This document shows positions 45,324 through 53,722 of a stretch of 64,000 nucleotides of DNA, one piece after another. The translations under genes and the position numbers were made by a program. Source of the stretch: Geodermatophilus sabuli (GTDB lineage Bacteria > Actinomycetota > Actinomycetes > Mycobacteriales > Geodermatophilaceae). The stretch is taken from contig NZ_OBDO01000007.1 in NCBI RefSeq assembly GCF_900215145.1, positions 248,001 to 312,000 of the forward strand, written 5' to 3'. Each line of letters starts with the position of its first letter. Within the stretch, counting starts at the first letter, position 1. Below the pieces are notes generated by a model, which worked only from the letters and a program-made list of their open reading frames with translations, was not told the DNA's origin and ran no database searches.

Positions 45324-45535
45324 CGCAGGTCAGGAAAAATGCGCCGAGAATTCGCCAGATCGGCTCAAGGACGAGCGCGACCGGGCCGACAACTCCGGGG
45401 ACAGGCACCGTCTTCGGACGCACCGCACCGCACCGGAGCGGTGCGCCCCCGCGCGCCGCGCGGCCTCCGGGCGACTGCCGAACCAGAACAGCACTGCTCA
45501 GCCCCGCTGGCCCGCCCAGGGGAGACGGAGGACGC

Positions 45536-46672
45536 ATGGACCCGATCCGGGTGATGGTCGTCGACGACTCGGTGGTCGTCCGCAAGATCGTGACCGACGT
45601 CCTGTCCGAGGACCCGGCCATCGAGGTGGTCGGCACCGCGGTCAACGGCCGGATCGCGGTGGGCAAGCTCGAGCAGCTGAAGCCGGATCTGGTCACCATG
45701 GACATCGAGATGCCGGAGATGAACGGCATCGAGGCGGTCCGCGCCATCCGCGCCGGTGCCGGGGGTGGTGGGGCGGGCCGAGGGCACAGCCGGGTGCCGA
45801 TCATCATGTTCAGCACGCTGACCGAGCGCGGCGCTGCGGCCACCCTGGACGCGCTGTCGGCGGGCGCCAACGAGTACGTCACCAAGCCGGCCAACGTCGG
45901 CAGCGTCGCGCAGTCGATGGAGAGCGTGCGCGAGCAGCTCATCCCCAAGATCAAGGCCCTCACCGGCCGCCCCGTCACGCCGGGCCCGGCCCCCGCCGCC
46001 GCGCCCGTCCCGGCCCGGGTCCGCCCGCCGGCACCGCGGCAGGGCGCGGTCAAGCAGCCCGCCGTCCTGGTGATCGGCTCCTCCACCGGTGGTCCCGAGG
46101 CGCTGGCCAAGCTGCTGCCCGTCCTGCCCGCGAACCTGCCCGTGCCCGTGCTGCTGGTGCAGCACATGCCACCGGTGTTCACCCGGCAGTTCGCCCAGCG
46201 GCTGGACCGGCTCTGCGCCCTCCGCGTCGTCGAGGCCGTCGACGGCAGCCCGCTGCTGCCCGGCACGGTCCACCTCGCCCCCGGCGACCACCACCTGACC
46301 ATCCGCAGCACCGGCCGCGGGCAGCACACCGTGCTCAGCCAGGGGCCGCCGGAGAACTTCTGCCGCCCGGCCGTCGACCCGCTGTTCCGCTCGGCCGTCG
46401 ACACCTACGACGGCGCGGTCCTCGGCGTGGTGCTCACCGGCATGGGCTCCGACGGCCGGATCGGCGCCGGCCGCATCCGCGAGGCGGGCGGCGCCGTCGT
46501 CGTCCAGGACCAGGCCACCTCGGTGGTGTGGGGGATGCCGGGTGCGGTGGCGGCGGCCGGCTTCGCCGACGAGGTGCTCCCGCTCGACCGGATCGCCGAG
46601 TCGATCCACCGGCGGCTGGCCCCGCCGCGCGTTCCCGCCCCCGTCCCCGCGACCGCCGGAGGACGGCGATGA
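45536..46672 (+). CDS. cheB: chemotaxis response regulator / protein-glutamate methylesterase
   Basis: 378 residues. REC domain with phospho-acceptor Asp56 (LVTMDIEMPEMNG), DD at the N-terminus and the K in EYVTKPA; a Pro/Ala linker; then the methylesterase with Ser183 in VIGSSTGGPEAL, LLVQHMPPVFTRQFAQRL and GVVLTGMGSDGRIG (catalytic Asp). It removes methyl or amide groups from receptors to reset adaptation. ATG 45536 follows GGAGACGGAGGACG. First gene of a six-gene overlapping operon; its stop overlaps cheR as ATGA. Confidence 0.95.
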   Translation: MDPIRVMVVDDSVVVRKIVTDVLSEDPAIEVVGTAVNGRIAVGKLEQLKPDLVTMDIEMPEMNGIEAVRAIRAGAGGGGAGRGHSRVPIIMFSTLTERGAAATLDALSAGANEYVTKPANVGSVAQSMESVREQLIPKIKALTGRPVTPGPAPAAAPVPARVRPPAPRQGAVKQPAVLVIGSSTGGPEALAKLLPVLPANLPVPVLLVQHMPPVFTRQFAQRLDRLCALRVVEAVDGSPLLPGTVHLAPGDHHLTIRSTGRGQHTVLSQGPPENFCRPAVDPLFRSAVDTYDGAVLGVVLTGMGSDGRIGAGRIREAGGAVVVQDQATSVVWGMPGAVAAAGFADEVLPLDRIAESIHRRLAPPRVPAPVPATAGGRR

Positions 46673-47493
46673 CCCTCACTGCCACCGGTTTCGACTGGGT
46701 CCGTCAACTGGTGCACCGGGAGAGCGCGATCGTGCTCGCCCCCGGCAAGGAGTACCTGGTGGAGGCCCGGCTGCTGCCGATCGCCCGCCAGCTGGGCCTG
46801 CCCGACGTGGGCCGGTTCGTCGACTCCGTCCGCACCCGGCCGAGCCCCGAGTCCACCCGGAGGATCGTCGAGGCGCTCACCACGAACGAGACGTCGTGGT
46901 TCCGGGACGGCGACCCGTTCACCGCGCTCACCTCGACGGTGCTGCCGGCGCTGCTGGCCGCCCGCAACCCGGGCGAGCGGCTGCAGATCTGGTCCGCGGC
47001 CTGCTCCAGCGGGCAGGAGGCCTACACGATCGCGATGCTGCTCCAGGACGCCATGCCCGACGCGGGCTCCCGCGTCTCCATCACCGCGACCGACATCTCC
47101 CGCGAGATGGTCGAGCGCACCCGCGCCGGCCGGTTCAGCCAGCTCGAGGTGAACCGCGGCCTGCCCGCGCCGATGCTGGTCCGGCACTTCTCCCGGGTCG
47201 GCACGGAGTGGGAGGTGACCCCCACCCTGCGCCGCATGGTCACCGCCAGCGAGTGCAACCTGGCGGCGCCGCTGCCGCGGATGGGCCCGTTCGACGTGGT
47301 CTACCTGCGCAACGTGCTCATCTACTTCGACCTGCCCACCAAGCAGGCGATCCTCCGGCGGGTGCGTGCCCTGATGCGTCCCGACGGCTGGCTCTTCCTC
47401 GGTGCCGCGGAGACCACCCTCGGCGTCGACGACTGCTGGGAGCGGGTCGTCATCGGCCGCAGCTCCGCCTACCGCCCGTTGAAGGGGGCCTGA
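46669..47493 (+). CDS. cheR: chemotaxis protein methyltransferase
   Basis: 274 residues. N-terminal helical domain (GFDWVRQLVHRESAIVLAPGKEYLVEARL), then the SAM-binding domain: TNETSWFRD, LQIWSAACSSGQEAYTIAMLL, ITATDISREMVERTRAGRFSQLEVNRGLP in outline, and FDVVYLRNVLIYFD. It methylates receptor glutamates using SAM and opposes CheB. No tetratricopeptide extension. ATG overlaps the cheB stop; the next gene begins two bases after its stop. Confidence 0.95.
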   Translation: MTLTATGFDWVRQLVHRESAIVLAPGKEYLVEARLLPIARQLGLPDVGRFVDSVRTRPSPESTRRIVEALTTNETSWFRDGDPFTALTSTVLPALLAARNPGERLQIWSAACSSGQEAYTIAMLLQDAMPDAGSRVSITATDISREMVERTRAGRFSQLEVNRGLPAPMLVRHFSRVGTEWEVTPTLRRMVTASECNLAAPLPRMGPFDVVYLRNVLIYFDLPTKQAILRRVRALMRPDGWLFLGAAETTLGVDDCWERVVIGRSSAYRPLKGA

Positions 47494-47494
47494 C

Positions 47495-47878
47495 GTGCGT
47501 GCTCTGGTGATCGACGACTCCCGCGCGATGCGGCGGATCGTGAGCGGGACCCTCGAGGGCTTCGGCTACGAGACCCGCCAGGCCGGCCACGGGCAGGAGG
47601 CGCTAGACGTCCTGCACGAGGGCTGGCTGCCCGAGCTGTGCACCATCGACTGGAACATGCCGGTGATGGACGGGCTGCAGTTCGTCTCCGCCGTCCGGGC
47701 CAACCCGGGCTGGCGGGCGGTGACGCTGATGATGGTCACCTCCGAGGGCGAGCAGTCCCAGATCGTCCGCGCCCTGGCCGCCGGCGCCCACGAGTACGTC
47801 CTCAAGCCGTTCACCGCCGACGCGATCCGCGACAAGCTCGCGCTGCTCGGCCTGCTCCCGCAGGAGGTGGCCCTGTGA
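47495..47878 (+). CDS. CheY-like single-domain response regulator
   Basis: 127 residues, REC only: VIDDSRAMRRIVSGTL, phospho-acceptor Asp52 in CTIDWNMPVMDGL, the Thr/Ser switch MMVTSEGEQSQI and Lys in EYVLKPF. It differs markedly from the second CheY-like protein two genes on (WLPELCTIDW versus PDLVLSDW), so one may be the output regulator and the other a phosphate sink or a partner of a different target. GTG start 47495; GTGA overlap with the next gene. Confidence 0.9.
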   Translation: MRALVIDDSRAMRRIVSGTLEGFGYETRQAGHGQEALDVLHEGWLPELCTIDWNMPVMDGLQFVSAVRANPGWRAVTLMMVTSEGEQSQIVRALAAGAHEYVLKPFTADAIRDKLALLGLLPQEVAL

Positions 47879-48378
47879 CGGCGCCGGTCATCACCCAGCT
47901 GCTCGACGAGGCGACGGTCCAGGAGATCGCCGACCAGGCGTGGAGCGCCCTCGTGGGCGAGGACGAGGTCCTGGTGCCCGTGCCGGGGGAGCTCGGTCCC
48001 GACACCCGGAGCTCCTGGGTCGAGATCGTCGGCCCGTGGTCCGGCACCGTCGTCCTCACCTGCGACCGGGACACCGCCGAGGAGCTGACCCGCGCGCTGC
48101 TGCGCGAGCACGCCCCGGCGGAGCTGGAGCCCGAGGACGTCGACGACGCCTTGGGCGAGCTGGCCAACGTGGTCGGCGGCAACGTCAAGGCCGTCCTCCC
48201 CGGCCCCTCGTTCCTCGGCCTGCCCGAGGTCGGCCCCGCCCCGCGGGTGACCTCGCCGGCCGACACCTGCCGCGTCGACGCCCTGTGGCGCGGCCGTCCC
48301 CTGACCATCTCCGTCCAGGGCACCCCCGCCCCGGACGCCGACCCAGCCCCCTCGTACGAGAACGGAGTGCCCCTGTGA
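47875..48378 (+). CDS. CheX-like chemotaxis phosphatase domain protein
   Basis: 167 residues. The segment EDVDDALGELANVVGGNVKAVLPGPSFLGLPEV carries the ExxN helix (E..N in GELANVVGGNVK) that inserts into CheY active sites in the CheC/CheX/FliY family; only one such helix is visible, as in CheX. It should dephosphorylate the neighbouring CheY proteins. GTG overlaps the preceding stop (GTGA), and its own stop overlaps the next start. Confidence 0.8.
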   Translation: MTAPVITQLLDEATVQEIADQAWSALVGEDEVLVPVPGELGPDTRSSWVEIVGPWSGTVVLTCDRDTAEELTRALLREHAPAELEPEDVDDALGELANVVGGNVKAVLPGPSFLGLPEVGPAPRVTSPADTCRVDALWRGRPLTISVQGTPAPDADPAPSYENGVPL

Positions 48379-48737
48379 AGATCCTGATCGCCGACGACAG
48401 CCGCGTCATGCGGCAGATCGTCATCCGGACCCTGCGGCAGGCCGGCTACGACGACCACGACATCGTCGAGGCCGAGGACGGCCGTGACGCCTTCGACAAG
48501 GTCAAGGCCGAGGACCCGGACCTGGTCCTGTCTGACTGGAACATGCCGAACATGACGGGGCTGGAGTGCCTGCAGGCCCTGCGCTCCTCCGGCTCCGGCG
48601 TGCCGTTCGGCTTCGTGACCTCCGAGGGCTCGGTGGAGATGCGCGAGAAGGCGGCCGATGCCGGGGCGCTGTTCCTCATCGCCAAGCCGTTCAACGAGGA
48701 CACCTTCAAGGACGCCCTGGACGGGGTGATCGTGTGA
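48375..48737 (+). CDS. cheY: chemotaxis response regulator CheY
   Basis: 120 residues: KILIADDSRVMRQIVIRTLRQAGY, phospho-acceptor Asp54 in DLVLSDWNMPNMTGLECL, switch residues FGFVTSEGSVEM and Lys in LIAKPFNEDTF. Of the two REC proteins in the operon this is the closer match to canonical CheY. GTG start overlapping the cheX stop; stop overlaps the following gene. Confidence 0.9.
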   Translation: MKILIADDSRVMRQIVIRTLRQAGYDDHDIVEAEDGRDAFDKVKAEDPDLVLSDWNMPNMTGLECLQALRSSGSGVPFGFVTSEGSVEMREKAADAGALFLIAKPFNEDTFKDALDGVIV

Positions 48738-49216
48738 CGACGCTCGTCCTGCCGGCCGCCAAGGACGTCCGCGACATGCTCGTGGGCCTGCTCGGCAAGC
48801 CGGTCGCGGTGGCACCGGGCGCGCCGGTGACCCCGGGGGAGAAGCGCCCGGTGTCCCTCGCCGTCTACGTCGACCCGCAGCTGGCGGTCAACGCGCTGTG
48901 CCTCATGGACCTGCCGCTGTCGGCCTACACCGGCGGCGCGCTGGCCATGCTGCCGCCCGGCGGCGTCCAGGACGCCGTCGAGGAGGACGGCGAGCTCACC
49001 ACGATGCTCACCGAGGCGCTGCACGAGGTCGTCAACGTGCTGTCGGCGCTGTTCAACGTGCCGGGCGCGCCGCACTCCAAGCTGTACAAGCTGTACGCCC
49101 CCGGGGACGACCTGCCGGCCGACCTCGCGGAGATGGCCGCCGCGTTCAACCGGATCGACCTCGCCGTCGACGTGCCCGGCTACGGCAAGGGCGCGCTGTC
49201 GCTGGTCATCCCGTGA
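48734..49216 (+). CDS. uncharacterised protein of the che operon with an ExxN helix
   Basis: 160 residues, last gene of the cheB operon, GTGA overlap with cheY. LTTMLTEALHEVVNVLSALFNV contains E-V-V-N in an amphipathic helix, the same pattern that CheC/CheX phosphatases use, and SLAVYVDPQLAVNALCLMDLPLSAYTGGALAML and the closing YGKGALSLVIP look like the family's sheet. Overall similarity to CheX is weak. A second CheY phosphatase or a REC-docking adaptor is plausible; this is inference from context and one motif. Confidence 0.65.
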   Translation: MTTLVLPAAKDVRDMLVGLLGKPVAVAPGAPVTPGEKRPVSLAVYVDPQLAVNALCLMDLPLSAYTGGALAMLPPGGVQDAVEEDGELTTMLTEALHEVVNVLSALFNVPGAPHSKLYKLYAPGDDLPADLAEMAAAFNRIDLAVDVPGYGKGALSLVIP

Positions 49217-49239
49217 CACCGTCGTCCTACCGGACGACA

Positions 49240-49410
49240 CCGCCGCCAGGAGCCGTCCCCGACCGGCGCTGAGCCGCTGCCCATGTCCCGGTCGGGGACC
49301 CTCCGGGCCCCGCGACCGGCCCACCCGCCGCCAGGAGCCGTCCCCGACCGGCGCTGAGCCGCTGCCCGTGTCCCGGTCGGGGACCCTCCGGGCCCCGCGG
49401 CCGGCCCACC
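49240..49410. repeat. 85-bp tandem duplication with internal hairpins
   Basis: Two 85-bp copies differing at a couple of bases. Each holds GTCCCCGACCGG and CCGGTCGGGGAC as a 12-bp stem (49255/49299 and 49340/49384). They sit directly after the che operon and probably act as duplicated terminators. Confidence 0.9.
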
Positions 49411-49488
49411 CCGCGGCCGGCCGCGGATCCGACTGCCCCGGGACGGCGCCGGAACGCAGGTTCCCGCCGTCCCGGGCGCATCTCGTGA

Positions 49489-49522
49489 CGACGGCCCCGG
49501 GGCGCTCGCCCCGGGGCCGTCG
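49489..49522. terminator. bidirectional hairpin between the che operon and the RsbW-like gene
   Basis: CGACGGCCCCGGGGCG pairs with CGCCCCGGGGCCGTCG around a very short loop; perfect 14-16-bp stem, 12 bases from the stop of the converging gene. Confidence 0.88.
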
Positions 49523-49533
49523 CACGTGCCACG

Positions 49534-49992
49534 TCAGCTGTAGACGGGGTGGCGGTCCTGGTGCGTGGCGGGCATGCACGCCCACACGTGCTTGCGCCCG
49601 TCGTCGACGTACCAGCCGTGCGCGACCGCGAGCCGCGCGACCAGGTGCAGGCCCAGCCCGCCCTGCGCGGGGTCACGGTCGACGGCGGGCGTCGGCATCG
49701 TCTCCGGGTCGTGGTCGCTCACGTCGAGCAGCCAGCCCCCGCTGCCGGCGACGACGGTCGCCACCACCGGGGAGAGCCCGTGCCGCAGGGCGTTGGAGGC
49801 CAGCTCGTCGAAGGCCAGCACCAGCTGCTCGGCGGCGAGGTCCTCCTCCGCCCGCGGGAAGCCGACGTCCTCGAGCCGGCCCCGCAGACCGGCGCGGGCC
49901 GCCGGGAGCTCGGCCACCGTCTGCAGGTCCCACCGCCACACCTCGCCCCGACCGTCCGGGAGCGGGCGCACCGGCCACGCGAGTCGACCCAC
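49534..49992 (-). CDS. RsbW-like ATP-binding protein (anti-sigma type HATPase)
   Basis: 152 residues with an HATPase_c domain of the RsbW/SpoIIAB type: N-box LVLAFDELASNALRHGLSP, G1 WLLDVSDHDPE and G2 QGGLGLHLVARLAVAHG. Such proteins phosphorylate an anti-sigma antagonist and bind a sigma factor. No STAS or sigma gene is adjacent, but a PAS-GAF-SpoIIE phosphatase is encoded just upstream on the same strand and a paralogue beyond it, the usual signalling companions. GTG 49992 follows GAGAGGG. Confidence 0.88.
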   Translation of the reverse strand: MGRLAWPVRPLPDGRGEVWRWDLQTVAELPAARAGLRGRLEDVGFPRAEEDLAAEQLVLAFDELASNALRHGLSPVVATVVAGSGGWLLDVSDHDPETMPTPAVDRDPAQGGLGLHLVARLAVAHGWYVDDGRKHVWACMPATHQDRHPVYS

Positions 49993-50094
49993 TGCCCTCT
50001 CCCACCGTCGTCGGCTCCGACGGCACAGGGGTGCCCACCCGCTCCGGGGCTCAACCGTTGCCGGGGCGTTTCCGACCCTCCGGGGTGAGGCGTC

Positions 50095-51810
50095 TCACCC
50101 CGCGGCGCCCGCGAACCGGCCGGCCGGCTGCAGGCGGAGCGCGACGAGGGCGACGTCGTCCTGGGGGACGCCGGCCAGCATGCGGGCCAGCAGCTCGTCG
50201 CACAGCCGGTCCAGCGGCAGCCCCACCAGCTCGGCGAGCTGCCGCTGCAGATGGGCGACCCCCGCGTCGACGCTGCGGTCGCGCCGCTCGACCAGCCCGT
50301 CGGTGTAGAGCAGCACGGTGGCCCCGAGCGGCAGCGGGGCCGTGAACTCACGCCGGGCGGTGGTGGGGTCGACGCCGAGCAGCAGGTCGCCGAAGCCCCG
50401 GGACAGCACGCTCACCGTGCCGTCCGGATCGGCGACCAGGGGCGGCGGGTGCCCGGCGCTGGCCCACCGCAGCTCCGTGCCGTCCCGCTCCACCCGCGCG
50501 ATGGCCGCGGTGGCCAGGGTGCCCGGGTACATGTGGCCCATCGCGGCGTCCAGCCCGCGCAGCACCTCGGCCGGCCCGGCCCCGCTGTAGTGCGCGATGC
50601 CGCGGAGCAGGCCCCGCAGCTGGCCCATCTCCGCCGCGGCGGCGGTGTCGTGCCCCGCGACGTCACCGATCACCAGCACCGGGTCGCCGGCGGGGTGCAG
50701 GAACGCGTCGTACCAGTCGCCGCCGACCTGGGCCGCCTCGGCGGCCGGCACGTACCGCACCTCCAGCTGGGCGCCGTCCACGCTGAGGGGTTCGGTGAGC
50801 AGGCTGCGCTGCAGCGCCTCGGCCAGCTGGGCCTGGCGGCTCGCCCGGTGCACCCGGTCCACGGCGCGGCCGGCCCGGTCGGCCACCTCGCGGGCGGCGG
50901 CGAGGTCGTCGGCGTCCGGGGTGCGGCCCGGGTCGAGGTACAGGGTCAACACGCCGACGGGGCGGTCCCCGGCGGGGAGCGGGAGGACGACGGCCGACTC
51001 CGGCCGGAGGGCCAGCAGCAGGTCCCGCGCCGGTCCCGGGGGCATCAGGCCGAGGACGCTGTCCACCGACTCCCGGGCCTCCGTGCCCGCCCGCAGCGCC
51101 CGGGCGACCGGCGAGGTCTCCGGGAGGGTGTCCATGCGCACCGCGGCGTAGCGCGCCACCACCTCGCGGCGGTCCGGGTCGGCGTGCCAGGAGCCCACGT
51201 CGCGGGCCCGGCCGTCGCGGTCGATGACCGTCACGATGCAGCCGTCGGCCAGATCGGGCACCACCAGCCGCGCCAGGCTGCCCAGCGCCGACTCGACGTC
51301 CCGGGCCCCGGCCAGCTCGGCGCTGACCGCGGCGAGCAGCGCCAGGCGGGCGCCGGCCCGCTCCGCCGCCTGCCGGGCCCGTTCGCCGGCCTCCTGGGCG
51401 CGCCGCCGGATGGTGATGTCGATGAAGGCGAAGGCCGGCCCGACCGGCGTGGGCCAGGCGTGCAGCTCCACCCAGCGCGCCCCGGCACCCGGGGTCGGCA
51501 GCTCGACGGCGACCGGCCCGGCGGAGCTCATCGCCTCGGCGCAGGCGGTCAGGACGGCGGCGGCGACGTCCGACGGCAGGACGGCGTCCACCGGCCGGCC
51601 GAGGAGCCCGGTCGCGGGGCGACCCAGGAGCCGCTCGGCGGCCCGGTTGGCGTAGCGGATCCGTTGGGTGGCGTCCAGGCAGCACAGGGCGACGGGGGCC
51701 GTGGCGAGCAGGGCGGTGGACAGCGCCGGTTCCGGCGGTGTCAGGACGGCGGCCAACGGGACGACGGTCGGCGCCACAGCGGGCGGGCACCGGTCGTCCA
51801 CGCCGCTCAC
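50095..51810 (-). CDS. PAS-GAF-SpoIIE serine phosphatase 1
   Basis: 571 residues. PAS domain (ATAPVALCCLDATQRIRYANRAAERLLG, to FAFIDITIRRRAQ), a coiled linker (QEAGERARQAAERAGARLALL), a GAF domain ending near the GVLTLYLDPG strand, then the PP2C-type SpoIIE domain with EALQRSLLTEP, GGDWYDAFLHPAGDPVLVIGDVAGHDTAAAAEMGQLR in outline, and VPQDDVALVALRL. The metal-binding Asp residues are intact. It probably dephosphorylates an anti-sigma antagonist in response to a sensed signal. GTG 51810 lies four bases after GGAGG. Confidence 0.9.
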   Translation of the reverse strand: MSGVDDRCPPAVAPTVVPLAAVLTPPEPALSTALLATAPVALCCLDATQRIRYANRAAERLLGRPATGLLGRPVDAVLPSDVAAAVLTACAEAMSSAGPVAVELPTPGAGARWVELHAWPTPVGPAFAFIDITIRRRAQEAGERARQAAERAGARLALLAAVSAELAGARDVESALGSLARLVVPDLADGCIVTVIDRDGRARDVGSWHADPDRREVVARYAAVRMDTLPETSPVARALRAGTEARESVDSVLGLMPPGPARDLLLALRPESAVVLPLPAGDRPVGVLTLYLDPGRTPDADDLAAAREVADRAGRAVDRVHRASRQAQLAEALQRSLLTEPLSVDGAQLEVRYVPAAEAAQVGGDWYDAFLHPAGDPVLVIGDVAGHDTAAAAEMGQLRGLLRGIAHYSGAGPAEVLRGLDAAMGHMYPGTLATAAIARVERDGTELRWASAGHPPPLVADPDGTVSVLSRGFGDLLLGVDPTTARREFTAPLPLGATVLLYTDGLVERRDRSVDAGVAHLQRQLAELVGLPLDRLCDELLARMLAGVPQDDVALVALRLQPAGRFAGAAG

Positions 51811-51996
51811 CCCTCCTCCGCTGCGCGCTCCGGGCCCCGCTGCCCGGCGCGTTCCCCCCGCACCGGCCCGCCGTGGCGGGCTCCCGGATCGTGGCAGCGC
51901 GCGGACCGGCTGCCAAGCGTCCTGGGCGCGGCGCGGCGCCCCCCATCCGGGCGACGCCGTGCGGAACGGACCGGGCGATGCGGCAGAGTGATCACC

Positions 51997-53721
51997 ATGG
52001 ACCCGGCGGCGCACGACCCCGGCCTGCTCGTGCAGGCCGTCGAGGGGATGGAGCGTCCGCTGTTCGTGCTGGACGAGGACTGGCGGTTCCGCTACATCAA
52101 CCCCGCGGGCGCGCGGGTGCTCGCCCGCACGGTGGACGAGCTGGTCGGCCAGGACGTCTGGGCCGCGTTCCCCGAGGCCGTGGGAGGGCCGTTCGAGGAG
52201 CTCTACCGGCGGGTCCGGGCCACCGGGGTGTCGGGCAGCGTCGAGGCGTGGTTCGAGCCGCTGGGCCGGTGGTTCCGCGCGGACGCGTTCCGCACCGACG
52301 CCGGCCTGGTGGTCACCTACGACGACGTCACCGAGCGACGGCGCACCGAGGAGGAGCGCGCCCGGGCCGCCGCGGAGGCCGAGCGGGCCGGCCGGCACCT
52401 GATGCTGCTCGGGGACATCAACCTGGCCATGACCTCCACCGTCGACGCGGACGAGGCCGTCGACCGGTTCGCCCACCTGGTGGTGCCCGTGCTGGCCGAC
52501 TGGTGCCTGGTCAGCGTCATCGACCCCGACGGCACCCGCCGCGACGTCGGTCGCGCGCACAGCGACCCCGCGATGGTCGAGGCCATGCACCGCTACGCCG
52601 ACTCGCGGGTACGCACCAACGCCCCCAGCGCCCCGGTGCCGCAGTCGCTGCGCAGCGGGCGGTCCGTGGTCATCGAGGCGCTCACCGCCGCCGACGTCGG
52701 CGCGATGGTCAGCGACCCGGCCGCCCGCCAGGTGCTGGGGGTGCTGCGGCCCGCGGCGGTCGCCGCCTTCCCCCTGGTGGCCCGCGGCGAGGTCATCGGC
52801 GCCTTCACCCTGGTCAACGGCCCCGAGCGCGGCGCGCACACGCCGGCCGAGCTCCGGACGGCCGAGATCGCCTCCCGCCGGGCCGCGCTGGCCCTGGACA
52901 ACGCCCGGCTGGCCAGGGCCAACCAGCAGGTCGCCGAGCGGCTGCAGGTCAGCCTGCTCTCCCCGCCGGTGCAGCCGGACGACCTGGAGCTGGCCGTCCG
53001 CTACCGGGCCGCCACCCGGGGGGTCTCCATCGGCGGGGACTGGTACGACTCGTTTCTGCAGCCGGACGGCGACACGGTGGTCGTCATCGGCGACGTCATG
53101 GGTCACGACATCGAGGCGGCCGCGGCCATGGGCCAGGTCAAGACCCTGGTCCGGGCGATTGCCTTCGACCGGCTGGAGGAGCCGGCCGGCCTCCTGCGCC
53201 GGGTGGACCACGCGCTGGTCGGCCTGGCCGTGCCGGCGATGGCCACCGCCCTGGTGTGCCGGCTCGAGCAGACGCCCACGGAGCGGACGGCGGGACTGCG
53301 CCGGCTGCGCTGGTCCACGGCCGGTCACCCCGAGCCGATGCTGCTCGGACCGGACGGCACGGTGACGGACCTGTCCGCGCCGGTCGGCCCGCCCCTCGGC
53401 ATCGGCTGGCGCGGGCCCCGCGCCGACGGCGAGGTCGTCCTCCCCGAGGGCGCGACCCTGCTGCTGTTCACCGACGGGCTCTTCGAGCGGCGCAGCGTCC
53501 CCCTCGACGAGGGCCGCGACCAGCTGCGCGGCTGCCTGCGGGTCGCCGCCCGGGAGGAGGCGACCCTCGACCAGCTCTGCGACCGGCTGCTCGCCGAGAT
53601 GGTCGGGGAGGGCGCCGAGGACGACGTCGCGCTCCTGGCCGTCCGCCTCCACCCGGTGGACGGCGAGCGGCCGTCGCCGTCCGGGCCGGTCCTGGTGCAG
53701 CCGGTGGCCCGCCGGCCCTGA
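51997..53721 (+). CDS. PAS-GAF-SpoIIE serine phosphatase 2
   Basis: 574 residues and divergent from phosphatase 1, of which it is a paralogue. PAS (MERPLFVLDEDWRFRYINPAGARVLA to VVTYDDVTERRRT), coiled linker, GAF (LMLLGDINLAMTSTVDADEAVDRFAHLVVPVLADWCLVSVID in outline), SpoIIE phosphatase with QVSLLSPPVQP, GGDWYDSFLQPDGDTVVVIGDVMGHD and GAEDDVALLAVRL. ATG 51997 is used; GTG 51988 is also in frame. The head-to-head arrangement suggests shared control and overlapping targets with different inputs. Confidence 0.9.
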   Translation: MDPAAHDPGLLVQAVEGMERPLFVLDEDWRFRYINPAGARVLARTVDELVGQDVWAAFPEAVGGPFEELYRRVRATGVSGSVEAWFEPLGRWFRADAFRTDAGLVVTYDDVTERRRTEEERARAAAEAERAGRHLMLLGDINLAMTSTVDADEAVDRFAHLVVPVLADWCLVSVIDPDGTRRDVGRAHSDPAMVEAMHRYADSRVRTNAPSAPVPQSLRSGRSVVIEALTAADVGAMVSDPAARQVLGVLRPAAVAAFPLVARGEVIGAFTLVNGPERGAHTPAELRTAEIASRRAALALDNARLARANQQVAERLQVSLLSPPVQPDDLELAVRYRAATRGVSIGGDWYDSFLQPDGDTVVVIGDVMGHDIEAAAAMGQVKTLVRAIAFDRLEEPAGLLRRVDHALVGLAVPAMATALVCRLEQTPTERTAGLRRLRWSTAGHPEPMLLGPDGTVTDLSAPVGPPLGIGWRGPRADGEVVLPEGATLLLFTDGLFERRSVPLDEGRDQLRGCLRVAAREEATLDQLCDRLLAEMVGEGAEDDVALLAVRLHPVDGERPSPSGPVLVQPVARRP

Positions 53722-53722
53722 C

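Noticed and set aside
34253-49216. Flagellar genes expected with the chemotaxis island
   Set aside because: No fli, flg or mot motifs were seen in any frame of this window; they must lie elsewhere if present.
50251-53721. An 1156-codon plus-strand frame suggesting a giant fusion protein
   Set aside because: Only the part from 51997 has PAS/GAF/SpoIIE motifs; the earlier part is antisense to phosphatase 1 and has no similarity.
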